From: VXYL01 sp965208525
GTDB taxonomy: Bacteria; Pseudomonadota; Gammaproteobacteria; Pseudomonadales; Azotimanducaceae
Assembly (NCBI GenBank): GCA_965208525.1
Contig: OZ242340.1
Coordinates: 2,418,001 to 2,482,000 of the forward strand
Direction: 5' to 3'
Length of the DNA: 64,000 bases
Shown in pieces: positions 43,349-51,443 of this stretch. How positions within the stretch are numbered: position 1 is the first letter of the stretch; each line of letters begins with the position of its first letter. The notes beneath the pieces are model-generated. The model did not search any database. It was not told the origin of the DNA and worked only from the letters and a program-made list of their open reading frames with translations. The position numbers and the translations under genes are program-made.

Positions 43349-44701
43349 TCAATGGTGATGGTGCATGTGCGAAGCGTCGCCGTCGGGCATCTCGGCTCTG
43401 CCACCGCCCGCACCCCGCAACAGCTGGTCCAGCGCCGCCTTCAGATTGCTTTCCGAGTCGATCAGGAACTGCGAGGCGGTCACCACCCGCTCGCCGGCCC
43501 TAAGCCCGCTCGCGACGTCCTGCATCCCCTCTGCCGCGATGCCAAGCGTGACCTCGCGCGGCTCGAAGCTGCCGTCGTCCTTGGCAACGATGACCACCGC
43601 CCGTTCGCCGCTGTGCAACACCGCCTGCGCTGGCACCAAGATGGCGTCCGTCGCTCCGCCAGCGCGAACCGACACGTCCACATACATCATGGGCCGGAGC
43701 GCGAGATCAGCGTTTCCCACCTCCACGAAGGCTGTCAGTGCTCGGGTGTTGGGGTCCACGGCAGAGCGGAAGAACAGGATCTTCCCATTCCAACTGCGAC
43801 CGGGAAACGCTTCCGCCTCGACGACCGCTTCGCTGCCCTCCCGCACATGGCGCAGATGCTCCTCAAAGAACCTCACCTCCGCCCAAAGGGTTGAATGATC
43901 GGCAATCTTGAGCACGGTCATCCCGGCATCCACCCGCATCCCCTCGAGCGAGTCGCCGCTCTTGGCGACCACCAGCCCTGATGCGGGGGCAAAGAACCGA
44001 ACCGTGCTAGGCGCGGCCCCTTCCTGCTCCAAGCGGGCGATTTGGGCATCGGTGATGTCCCAATGCTTGAGTCGTTCGCGGGTCGCTTCCAGCAATGCCT
44101 CGGCGCGCTCGACGGCGCCCGAGTCCGCACCGCCCTCCACGAGCCTCGCCACATAGCTGTGGGCGGCGAGGTATTCGCGCTGCGTCGCCACCAACTCCGG
44201 GCTGTAGATATCGAACAGCACATCGCCCTCAGCAACGGACTCGCCGATGTTGTTGACGTGCGCCTTTTCGATCCAGCCGCCGAACTTGGTGCTCACCGAC
44301 ACCAGCCGCTCCTCGTTGTGCGCCAGCACGCCGACGGTACGGATTGACACGGGCAACGGCCCCCGCTTCACGACGGCGGTTTTCACCGCGAAGTTCTGGA
44401 GGAACCTCGAAGGTACTCGCACTCCGGTTGTGTCGGCGAGGCCCAGCGCTTCAACGGCATCGTGCCGCTTCGGCACCAACTCCATGCCGCAGATGGGGCA
44501 CTGGCCCGGCTCGTGGCGAGCCACCTGTGGATGCATCCCGCAGGTGTAAAGCGTGGCGTCGGCAGCGGGCGCCTGCCCCGTAATCAGGCCATTTGCATCG
44601 CCCTGAGAGGAGGGCGTCCATGGGCTCCAAGCCACCATCGCCACAACCGCGGCCCCAAGCAGACTGCCGCCAAGCACCACCAAGACGTTGCGCGCCTTCA
44701 T
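43349..44701 (-). CDS. cusB: Efflux RND periplasmic adaptor, CusB-like
   Basis: ATG 44701 (MKARNVLVVLGGSLLGAAVV) opens with a membrane anchor and gives 450 residues. Next comes a heavy-metal-binding domain, LYTCGMHPQVARHEPGQCPI followed by CGMELVPK, with paired Cys and Met/His residues. The adaptor body has SVSTKFGGWIEKAHVNNIGE, a helical hairpin, LEGMRVDAGMTVLKIADHST and a beta-barrel. The C-terminus is His-rich (DASHMHHHH). It overlaps the TolC-type gene by 4 bases (ATGA). The metal-binding segments at both ends fit metal hand-off to the pump. Confidence 0.92.
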   Translation of the reverse strand: MKARNVLVVLGGSLLGAAVVAMVAWSPWTPSSQGDANGLITGQAPAADATLYTCGMHPQVARHEPGQCPICGMELVPKRHDAVEALGLADTTGVRVPSRFLQNFAVKTAVVKRGPLPVSIRTVGVLAHNEERLVSVSTKFGGWIEKAHVNNIGESVAEGDVLFDIYSPELVATQREYLAAHSYVARLVEGGADSGAVERAEALLEATRERLKHWDITDAQIARLEQEGAAPSTVRFFAPASGLVVAKSGDSLEGMRVDAGMTVLKIADHSTLWAEVRFFEEHLRHVREGSEAVVEAEAFPGRSWNGKILFFRSAVDPNTRALTAFVEVGNADLALRPMMYVDVSVRAGGATDAILVPAQAVLHSGERAVVIVAKDDGSFEPREVTLGIAAEGMQDVASGLRAGERVVTASQFLIDSESNLKAALDQLLRGAGGGRAEMPDGDASHMHHHH

Positions 44702-46206
44702 GTCCTGACCTCCGGCGCATGGAACGAACCGTGCAATGCGTTGGTTCTCCGGCCGGCCGACTCGAAGTCGAGACCCTGTGGGTGAGGGCATCCTGCCGAC
44801 GCACGCACGGGCAGGCGCGTGGGCTTGGCGGATAACGTGTGCTCGCACACGGGCGCGCCTTCCGACCCGTGCGAGGGCGGGATGCGCACGCTTCGGGAGG
44901 GCCCCTGAACGGGAAAAACGGGAAACGGCACACCCGCGGCCCGTTCCATTTCTGCCAGTGCCTTCATGTAGTCGGCGTGCAGGCGGGCGAGATCGTGTCG
45001 CACGCCCAGCAGCATTTCCTCGCCATCGAGCAGGTCAAGGACGCCGACGGCCCCTGTGGCATAGGCGTCTTCCGTGGAACTGAGTGCGGTTTGTGCCTGC
45101 GGCAGCAGCGTGCCTTCGGCCAGGGCGAGGCGTTCGTCAAGCGCGAGAAGGCGGCTCGCGATGGAGCGCACTGCGGCATCGACATTGGCCACGGCGTTTC
45201 GGTGGTCGTCCTTGGCAGCGGCGAAGGCGGCGTCTGCTTGGCGGATGCCGGCGTCGTACTTGGCGCTGCGAATGGGAATCGTGACACCGGCGCTGACATG
45301 GAAGGTGTCTTCGCCGTTACCCGGCGGCGGATTCGTCCTGCCGGGGGCGTCGTTCCGGTCTCCCACCACTCCCCAGCCAGCGCCGACGACCAGATCGGGT
45401 AGGCGCCGGCGCTTGGCAATTCGAGCAGTTGCTGCCTTGAGCGCCACCCGTGCCTGTGCCACCTTTACCTCGGGCGCGTGGGTCCGTGCCGTGACCCGCA
45501 AGGCGTCGCCATCGACACCAACGACGGGCCGTGAACCAAGCCGAACCCTGGGCAAGCTGCCGTCGGTGGGCTGGTGCCGCAACGCGTTCAGATGCGCCTG
45601 GACGCCGGCGCGCTTTCCCTCGAACTCCCGAAGACGGCCTTGAACGCGGGTGATCTCCGCCTGGATCCGCACGACATCACGCTGCAATCCGGCTCCCTGG
45701 GCATACTGGGCGCGCGCCAGCGACTCGTAGTGACGGAGCAGTTCCTCTTCCTCGGTGGCGATCCGAATGGCGCTCGCGAGATACGCAGCCTCGAAATAGG
45801 CGAGCTTCACTTGCCGCACCACATCCGCCCGCACCGTGACCGCGAGCGCCCGTCGCACTTCTGCATGGCTCGTGAGCGCAACGCCTTCGTCTGCGCGCTT
45901 GCCGAACCACGGAATCCTCTGGGTGACCGCGACCCCGGCAATCTGCGGCCCAAGGCGCGTCTGAGGGCCTCGCGGGAATCCCGTAAGCTGCAGGACAGGA
46001 TCGGGCAATGCCTCGGCGGCCACAATGCCCTCCCGCATAGCGAGTTCCTGCCATTCGGCGGAGCGAACGGCCCGATTGTGCGCGAGCGCCTCGGTGATCA
46101 GCGTGGCGAGAGTCTGGTCGCCATGCGTCGCATACGCGAGCGCCGGCGCCGCCAACGGTGTGGTGTGTGCGATAAACGCGAGGGCAAGTGCCGTCGCTCG
46201 ACGCAT
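44698..46206 (-). CDS. cusC: TolC-family outer-membrane factor, CusC-like
   Basis: This 502-residue protein has a signal peptide (ALAFIAHTTPLAAPALA) and two repeats of the outer-membrane efflux protein family: ITEALAHNRAVRSAEWQELA, then EALPDPVLQLTGF, and later VKVAQARVALKAATARIAKR and DLVVGAGWGVVGD. It forms the exit duct for the CusA-B pump. The C-terminal 50 residues (after FPVQGPSRS) look low in family character and may be a non-homologous tail. It is first of the three pump genes, downstream of the small metal-type protein. Confidence 0.88.
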   Translation of the reverse strand: MRRATALALAFIAHTTPLAAPALAYATHGDQTLATLITEALAHNRAVRSAEWQELAMREGIVAAEALPDPVLQLTGFPRGPQTRLGPQIAGVAVTQRIPWFGKRADEGVALTSHAEVRRALAVTVRADVVRQVKLAYFEAAYLASAIRIATEEEELLRHYESLARAQYAQGAGLQRDVVRIQAEITRVQGRLREFEGKRAGVQAHLNALRHQPTDGSLPRVRLGSRPVVGVDGDALRVTARTHAPEVKVAQARVALKAATARIAKRRRLPDLVVGAGWGVVGDRNDAPGRTNPPPGNGEDTFHVSAGVTIPIRSAKYDAGIRQADAAFAAAKDDHRNAVANVDAAVRSIASRLLALDERLALAEGTLLPQAQTALSSTEDAYATGAVGVLDLLDGEEMLLGVRHDLARLHADYMKALAEMERAAGVPFPVFPVQGPSRSVRIPPSHGSEGAPVCEHTLSAKPTRLPVRASAGCPHPQGLDFESAGRRTNALHGSFHAPEVRT

Positions 46207-46278
46207 TCTCCTGTCTCCTCATGCCCGGCCAACGAGATCCGCGGCAAACCGCGGTCGTCAGGAACGTAAGGAGGAACG

Positions 46279-46665
46279 CTAGTCGAGCATCTTGTCGAAA
46301 CGACGCACCGGCGAATCGGCCAAGCGCGCGAGGGGCAGAGGTGGTGAACGGCAAGAAGAGGCACGCGATCCGGGCGCGAGGAACAGATGACCGCCCGCCA
46401 GCGCCACAGCTTCGTCCAGCGACACTTCGGGTGCCAGGCTGCTTGCAGAAGATCGAGAAGTCAGCCCTTCGGTGCTGCAATCGCCGCAATCGACGTGAAG
46501 GCAGTCGTCGCCGCTGGCGACATCCTCGGCATGGTGACCCACCACGTGGTGGCGGTGCCCCGCATCGGAAGACGCGAATTCCGGAACCGCGCAAGCACAG
46601 GCAACGCCGGCTGCCGAAACGGCAGTCGTCAACACCCACGCCAGCAATGCCCGTGACCGACCCAT
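46279..46665 (-). CDS. Small exported His/Cys-rich protein leading the metal-efflux operon
   Basis: The 128-residue product has a hydrophobic export signal (LLAWVLTTAVSAAGVACACA). A segment rich in metal ligands follows: GHRHHVVGHHAEDV and DDCLHVDCGDC. The rest is polar and low in features. The position, first gene before the TolC-type gene in a Cus operon, resembles that of small periplasmic metal-binding proteins in such operons, although it is not CusF by sequence. It probably binds the exported metal (inference). Its ATG lies right at the predicted transcription start (see the promoter at 46672-46700). Confidence 0.65.
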   Translation of the reverse strand: MGRSRALLAWVLTTAVSAAGVACACAVPEFASSDAGHRHHVVGHHAEDVASGDDCLHVDCGDCSTEGLTSRSSASSLAPEVSLDEAVALAGGHLFLAPGSRASSCRSPPLPLARLADSPVRRFDKMLD

Positions 46666-46671
46666 GTCGCA

Positions 46672-46700
46672 GCTATACGACGCCGCTTAACCGAAGTCAA
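46672..46700 (-). promoter_or_regulatory. Sigma-70 promoter of the metal-efflux operon, leaderless geometry
   Basis: On the minus strand TTGACT (46700-46695) and TATAGC (46677-46672) are separated by 17 bases. The expected start point, about 6-7 bases below the -10, falls on or beside the ATG at 46665-46663. The message would therefore have almost no leader. No Shine-Dalgarno fits in the remaining 6 bases. No regulator gene (MerR or two-component) is adjacent. Confidence 0.7.
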
Positions 46701-46821
46701 ACGCGAGCGTCCCATGAGGCCATGAGCCTGAAGAGTGCCGCTCTCGCCAAGCGTTGCTGCGGCGGAACGGGGAGGGCAGACCGCCTCTGCGTAGCCTTGG
46801 GGGGGAGTCCGGTGTCGGTGT

Positions 46822-46890
46822 TCTGCCAGCGTCTGTTCGGCGTGCGGGGCAAAGTGGCTCTGGTCAACGGCGGCACCCGCGGCAGAGCGT
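46822..46890 (+). pseudogene. Fossil N-terminus of a short-chain dehydrogenase
   Basis: The plus-strand frame reads QRLFGVRGKVALVNGGTRG, a close match to the SDR opening (LxGKVALVTGGTRGIG) including most of the Rossmann glycine motif. It then breaks into RAFKRTA and a stop. Nothing SDR-like follows. It lies just outside the metal-efflux operon and may mark the gene into which island 2 inserted. Confidence 0.5.
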
Positions 46891-46907
46891 TTAAGCGGAC
46901 CGCGTAG

Positions 46908-47759
46908 TAGTGTTCGCTCGTCTGTCAGCCGACTAGCGCCACCAAACCCCGCGCTAGGGCTCGGCGTCGGGCCCCAGCCCCCACCTGCCTATGACCTTGC
47001 ACCGTAGAATGACGCTGCCGCGCCATTCCTACGGCGCAGCCGCACTGATGCGCCATAACGGAATGAAGATACAGTCTTTTTCGCAGATTCTCGACGACGC
47101 TGCCCCACGAAACGACACCTTCCCGGTCGCGATGCGGCGACGCCCGGGGCGATCCGGCGACACCGCGTGGCGCCTTTCAACGCCGAATCGGCCCGCGCGG
47201 TGGCCGGCGCAACCCCGGGGCCGCCAGCGCGCATCCTCCGATCCGGCGAAGCGGCAGTCAAGGGCGGCCAGGACGTTCCCGGCCGCCAGCTCCGCCGGTT
47301 CGAGCCGACGCGCGCCGTCCTCCACCGGCGCCGAGCCCGTCCTGGCCGGCGCAGCAGCCCCTTGACGGCCGCGCTGCCGCCAACGCTGACGGCGGGAAGG
47401 TGGCCGTCGCCGTCACCTCGACGACGCCGGTCTCAAGCGCCGCCGAGCGGCCGGTCCTGTTCCCGGTCACCTTCCCTGCCCCCGCGGCGAGCGGTTCCGG
47501 GTTCCACATGAAGCCGCCGCAAGCCCCGCCGCAGCGTGACGCCGCCGGCGCGTCAGTCGTCCCGCTGCCCGCAAACCCCGTCCCAGACGCGGTTTGCGAC
47601 CATCTCGACGCCGAAGGCGCGCACCAGAGCGACTTGCTTTCCGCTGTCGTGAGCGACGACCCGAAACGGGACGCGCTCGTGTACGCCGACGGCGCGGCGC
47701 GCCATGCGAGCGAGGTCGCGGCGGTGAATCGGGAGGGAACGCGACAGGGAGGAACGGCC
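46908..47759. other. Non-coding or decayed DNA at left of island 2
   Basis: No intact gene is recognised. An imperfect inverted repeat occupies 47024-47065 (CATTCC..GGCGCA against TGCGCC..GGAATG), beside an AT-rich stretch (CAGTCTTTTTCGC near 47071-47083). A repeat block (47227-47347) recurs at 50995. A minus-strand frame of about 50 codons (47705-47553, MARRAVGVHERVPFRVVAHD) has protein-like composition but no known match. Confidence 0.4.
47227..47347 (+). repeat. Non-coding repeat R3, copy 1
   Basis: It shares ordered blocks with 50995-51132: GCATCCTC, GGCGGCCAGG, CGGTTCGAGC, CGCCGTCC and GCGCCGAG at similar spacing and on the same strand. The matching blocks do not keep one reading frame, so this is not simply a shared protein. 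In copy 2 it lies just after the recombinase fossil. Confidence 0.45.
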
Positions 47760-48470
47760 GCGCCCCGGACCGCAAGGCGGCCCGGGGTGGGCGTGGGGCA
47801 GCTAAGTTGTAATGGGCGATCCGTTCGCCTTGCCGATGCAAGGCTCTGCGAATCCGCAGACAGGCTGCGAGTTGCCCTTCGACGCACTTTGCGCTTGCCG
47901 TTCCTACGCGGCGGCTGCGGCGTGCCGTTGCCGGCAGCGGCCGCGAGCCCGGTTTGGGCGCGACGCGCTGTCCGCGGCAGCCGGGTCTGCTCCCGGCATG
48001 GCAAGGGTGTTCCGCCCTAGCCACCGCCTCTTCGCGTCTCGCCACGGTCCAGACCGGCTTCATCCACCGGACCACCGTCCGGCTGCCCGCGGCCCCGAAA
48101 GGGTCCGCGCGGCGGCCGCCTGGCCGTGTCGTTTGGATCAAGCCCCCGCCGCGATGCGACGTGGCCCGCCGTGCCTTCGCGGGGCGTCCGCCCGTACAGC
48201 GCGATTACGGCGCTGCGGCACATGGCCGCCGTGTCGGCGGCGAATGTCGGCACCTAACCGACCATGCTGCGCAAGGCAGCGACTGAACGCGGCGCACCAT
48301 AGCAGTCCGTCACGAGGCCGTCACGGGCCGCGTGCTTAGCAGACCTTCAGGGCGCCGCTGGCCGCAATGCCGCCTTCGCCGTCTGTCACTACCCGGTCGC
48401 CGCACCGGCCGGCGATCCGCCGCCTCGTGGGTGCGACGTTCTGCAACGCGTTCGGGTAGTGACAGACGGC
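47760..48470 (-). repeat. Large non-coding element, copy E2 (putative structured RNA)
   Basis: This is the inverse-orientation copy of 22102-22777. A perfect 18-bp stem (48378-48395 with 48453-48470) again closes exactly 57 nt, with GTTGCAGAACGTCGCA in the loop on the minus strand (48447-48432). The following blocks, in minus-strand order, are GCGGCATTGCGGCCAGCGGCG (48373-48353), the promoter-like block with GTGACG then TGCTATGGT (48317-48253), GCCATGTGCCGCAGC (near 48220), GGATCGCCCATTA (near 47821-47809) and a GC hairpin at about 47788-47760. GTGACG and TATGGT are 17 bases apart, a plausible sigma-70 promoter. That would start an RNA of about 0.5 kb ending at the GC hairpin. No conserved protein frame is seen. 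Confidence 0.65.
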
Positions 48471-49017
48471 CGCAGCGACGCCCAAGCCCTCGCCATGATC
48501 GTCCGATGCCCGCGCGCCCCTCCGCCCGCACCCGTGCTCCGTGCGACGCATGCGGACAGCCGCATTCGCTCCCTTACCCGTCGCGACGACGGACACGCTC
48601 CGACGGGCAGGATGCTGCAAGGCGCAGGTCTCGTGGGGGCCGGCCCCAGGGCCCCAGGCGCTAGTCCCCGGATCGCGATTCGCGCCGTGCGCCTCTCGTG
48701 CACGCCACGGTAGCGCTTGCGCGGACGCCGCACAGCGACGTCCACGCCACCCCGCAGCGCCAGCAGCCCGGTGCGGGTCACCGGCCTCCTGCCAACGCCA
48801 CTGCAACTCAGCAACGTGCCATAGTTTCTCCATGTCCACGGAGTCCCTCTCTGTTCCGCGCACCGCCTCGGTGGCGAGATACTTCCACTCGAATCTCGGT
48901 CGCCGCGGCGTCAGCGAACTCCCGATGGACTTCCTGTGGCCGCTGCGCCTTCGGCCTGATGTTCGCGCCGGGCGAACTGTCCTCGTTGCATCTACGCACG
49001 CCACGCGCGGTATTCGA
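48471..49017. other. Intergenic region without recognised gene
   Basis: Small overlapping open frames appear on both strands without family features. The block lies between element E2 and the GIY-YIG-like gene. Confidence 0.4.
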
Positions 49018-49467
49018 TCAAGCTCCTTGCAACCAACCGTAAAGCTCGCCACCTAACGGAAACTGGCTACCGCGGGGACGGTGCCACACGATCCAAGGCA
49101 GATTCACTCGAACTGGAGGCACACAGGGGAAGCGGGCGCCAATCAATGGGACCAAGACGCGACCAAGGTAGTTCTCAACCCCTTTGCGAACCTTGGCATC
49201 GCGCACTTCCGCCCACGTAACGTACAGGCCCTTCGCGTCGAACCGCAGGATTTCGCGGTTGTTCCGGTGCTCGGAGAGGCGCGCGCGTAACGAGCCGGTG
49301 CGACCGGATCCACCCTGTCCAATGCGAATCGCTCTCGGCGTTAGCCGGTCACACCAAATGATGTACACGCCCGACTTCGCGCTCACGCTACGCAGTTCGA
49401 GGCGACGTAACGCGCACCATCGGCCACCCGTGCAAGTAACCCATTTCACCTGAGTGCCGGCAAGCAT
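49018..49467 (-). CDS. GIY-YIG-like nuclease-fold protein
   Basis: ATG 49467 (MLAGTQVKWVTCTGGRWCAL) is preferred over the longer frame to 49563. The product is about 149 residues. The central part SGVYIIWCDRLTPRAIRIGQ has the GVYIIW..IRIGQ pattern of the GIY-YIG fold (first and second motifs). An Arg-containing helix follows (GSLRARLSEHRNNREILRF), with a late Glu in VRKGVENYLGRVLVPLIGARF. These align with the catalytic Tyr, Arg and Glu positions of the family, but divergence is high. It is a cargo gene of island 2, next to a caspase-like gene in the same direction. Confidence 0.6.
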   Translation of the reverse strand: MLAGTQVKWVTCTGGRWCALRRLELRSVSAKSGVYIIWCDRLTPRAIRIGQGGSGRTGSLRARLSEHRNNREILRFDAKGLYVTWAEVRDAKVRKGVENYLGRVLVPLIGARFPCVPPVRVNLPWIVWHRPRGSQFPLGGELYGWLQGA

Positions 49468-49618
49468 GTCGAATCCGTCAATGGCAACGTCGGCTCTATC
49501 CGCCTGCTTCCCCGGGCGTGGTCCACGATCTACGAAACCGCGTGCCCCTCGATCGCGCAGCAACGTTGTCCGACAGGCTGTAGCTTCCTATGTTGCCCAG
49601 CTCAGTCAGGGCACCGCG

Positions 49619-50224
49619 TCACGCCTTCAACACAACCCGAAACCCGAGCCGCTTGCAGAGGCCACTGGCCGTCTCCGCCAGTTCTCGGCTGTACTTGCCG
49701 ATTGAACTCTTGGTGAAAGCGGCGTCTTGTAGCCGGCCGAGGGCCAGCGTGTCGAGGGCCGCCGACTCGAGCCAATCAACTTCCTCGCGATATCCAGCAA
49801 TCGCAACAGCGCGAGTGTTCCTAACGAACCTGTTCAGTCTGTTCCCGTTGGTTTTCATTACGCCGCACGCGCCGAAGTACACGAGTCGCCCCTGACAGCG
49901 TCCGTCTATCCATTGCTCGATCCGCTCGAGCGGCACTTTCGTTCGGTCCCCAATCTGCAAGAATGCATCGTTGCCATCCTCCGCGCACCAACCGTGGAAG
50001 CCGAGATAGAGAATGGGGAAGTTCTTGTATCCTCTACGGAAATACCTGTCGAGAAAAAACTCGAACTCCGCCTCCGTGGCTACGTCCCGATGTTCGTACC
50101 GCGTTCCGCTGCACCGTTCGACCAACTCCAGCGCAGGTTCAATGCTCGACCTATCCTTCTGGCGATACCACTGGTCCGTCTCCAAGCAGAACACGCCCTT
50201 TTGTTGTGCCTTTCCCCTCGCCAC
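49619..50224 (-). CDS. DUF6642 / caspase-like (CD-clan) protein
   Basis: GTG 50224 (VARGKAQQKGVFCLETDQWY) opens a 201-residue protein with a caspase-hemoglobinase fold layout. A first strand and helix are followed by NFPILYLGFHGWCAEDGN with the His-Gly motif, then RLVYFGACGVMKTNGNRLNR with the Cys after a hydrophobic strand. Next comes RAVAIAGYREEVDWLESAAL. This matches the DUF6642 group as I know it. CD-clan proteases in accessory regions often act as effectors of defence or cell death; that role here is inference. It lies 150 bases from the GIY-YIG-like gene. Confidence 0.65.
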   Translation of the reverse strand: MARGKAQQKGVFCLETDQWYRQKDRSSIEPALELVERCSGTRYEHRDVATEAEFEFFLDRYFRRGYKNFPILYLGFHGWCAEDGNDAFLQIGDRTKVPLERIEQWIDGRCQGRLVYFGACGVMKTNGNRLNRFVRNTRAVAIAGYREEVDWLESAALDTLALGRLQDAAFTKSSIGKYSRELAETASGLCKRLGFRVVLKA

Positions 50225-50285
50225 CTTGCCCTACCCTATCGTCGCTTGCAGCGATCCTACGATGGTCGACCAGATTTCGTCCAGC

Positions 50286-50573
50286 CTAGGCGGGACGCTC
50301 GTAGCTGCTCCTCGTTTCGGCCGAAGCGACGCCGATGAAGTCGCAGGCATCAAAGCCGGGTGGGTACGCGCCGCCGAAGGTGTCGCCGGGCTCCGCCAGT
50401 AGCAGCACGACCTCGACCCCGCCCAGCGTCCCGCACGCACCGGTGCCACGCGGAACACGGCCCTCTTCAGGCGCCCACCGGGCAACGCCGCCGCACGCGC
50501 CCTCGACCTCGGGACAGGGGCGGTACGCAGTCCGCAGCAGATCGACCAGCCCGACCACCGGCAAGTGAGTCAT
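50286..50573 (-). pseudogene. Truncated uracil-DNA-glycosylase-like family protein
   Basis: The 95-codon frame from ATG 50573 has strong protein character: LVDLLRTAYRPCPEVEGACG, RVPRGTGACGTLGGVEVVLL and LAEPGDTFGGAYPPGFDACD. It recalls the N-terminal half of a family of about 200 residues related to UDG-like proteins, with the VPRG...GALG and VLVLAEPGD motifs. The frame ends ETRSSYERPA before the expected second half, and no continuation is found in the 60 bases before the next gene. I therefore read it as truncated. The family link is from memory and moderate. Confidence 0.4.
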
Positions 50574-50718
50574 GGCGGGCCAGCTGTCGCAGTCCGCACT
50601 GTTACGAGCGAGATTCTCCGACGCCGCAGTGCCGCTCTTCCCGACGCTCCCGTTCTCCCATTCAACGGAAGGCCCAGGGCAGTACTGCGTCCGGACACTC
50701 TTTGCTAAATGACTGATA
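50574..50718. other. Short gap left of the recombinase fossil
   Basis: Nothing recognisable. An AT-richer stretch (TTTGCTAAATGACTGATAATG) near 50701-50722 immediately precedes the fossil frame. Confidence 0.4.
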
Positions 50719-50925
50719 ATGAAAGAGTTGATTGGAGTCTACCGTTGTCGCACAAGCTTCCGCGACTGGGCCGCCGAGTGCACCGACGCGCCGCGCGAGG
50801 TCTGCGAGCTCGCCCTGGCGCACGTCAACGGCGATCGGGTCGAGGCCGCCTGCCGCCGCAGCGACCTGTTCGAGCGCCGGCGCGACCTGATGCAGCGGTA
50901 GGCCGACTACCTCGCCGCCGCCTGA
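50719..50925 (+). pseudogene. Fossil C-terminus of a P4-type tyrosine recombinase
   Basis: From about 50755 the frame reads SFRDWAAECTDAPREVCELA, LAHVNGDRVEAACRRSDLFE and RRRDLMQR then a stop, then ADYLAAA and a second stop. It is nearly identical to the end of the recombinase at 26644-27810. Two inactivating changes are visible: the nucleophile Tyr is Cys (AACRRS for AAYRRS), and the Trp of the tail (W-A-x-Y) is a TAG stop. The first dozen codons (MKELIGVYRCRT) are unrelated, so the upstream part was lost by rearrangement. Confidence 0.85.
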
Positions 50926-51443
50926 GGCCGGGGCAGCGGCATCCGCCATGACAGCCGGCAGACGCGGTCCCACACCGCGCAGCTTTCCCGCCGCGCGCGT
51001 GCATCCTCGGATCGAGGCAGACCGGCGCCCAGGGGCGGCCAGGGCCTTCCCGAATGCCGGGGTCCGCCGCCAATGTCGGTTCGAGCGCGGCTCGCACCCG
51101 CCGTCCACCTGCGCCGAGAGGCGCACCGTGCCTTCCGTCGATGCGGGCCACGCCGCCATTGCGGCGGCCGGGCATCGGTGGACAGTCAGGTCACCATCCG
51201 CCCGTTCGGTGCACATCTGTTGGCCATCGCCGGACCATTCGACGTCCCGCGAGATTCCACGACGTCCCTGCACGCGTCGCGCCGGCTGGCGGTCCTCTCG
51301 CGCTTTGGTTCGCGGCGCTGTGGACAACCCGGTGGACCGCACTCTGGCTCACGATCGCTGTGGAAAGAGCCGTCAAGCATGCCTCGGCCACGCCGGCCAA
51401 ATCGCCTGGCGACGGCGGGACCGAAATCCCGGGAGGGTGGCTC
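50926..51443. other. Non-coding or decayed DNA right of the recombinase fossil
   Basis: No gene is recognised. It holds repeat R3 copy 2 (50995-51132). Open frames here are extensions of antisense frames over the PLD-NTPase gene. Confidence 0.4.
50995..51132 (+). repeat. Non-coding repeat R3, copy 2
   Basis: See copy 1 at 47227-47347. This copy starts about 70 bases after the recombinase fossil and on the same strand, so R3 may derive from the non-coding end of an old recombinase element. Confidence 0.45.

Noticed and set aside
47258..48020. Overlapping long frames on both strands in and left of element E2
   Set aside because: All frames are open because of GC content; none gives a recognisable domain or a matching protein in E1.
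50286..50573. Complete functional UDG-like gene
   Set aside because: The frame ends before the second half expected for the family and no continuation is found.
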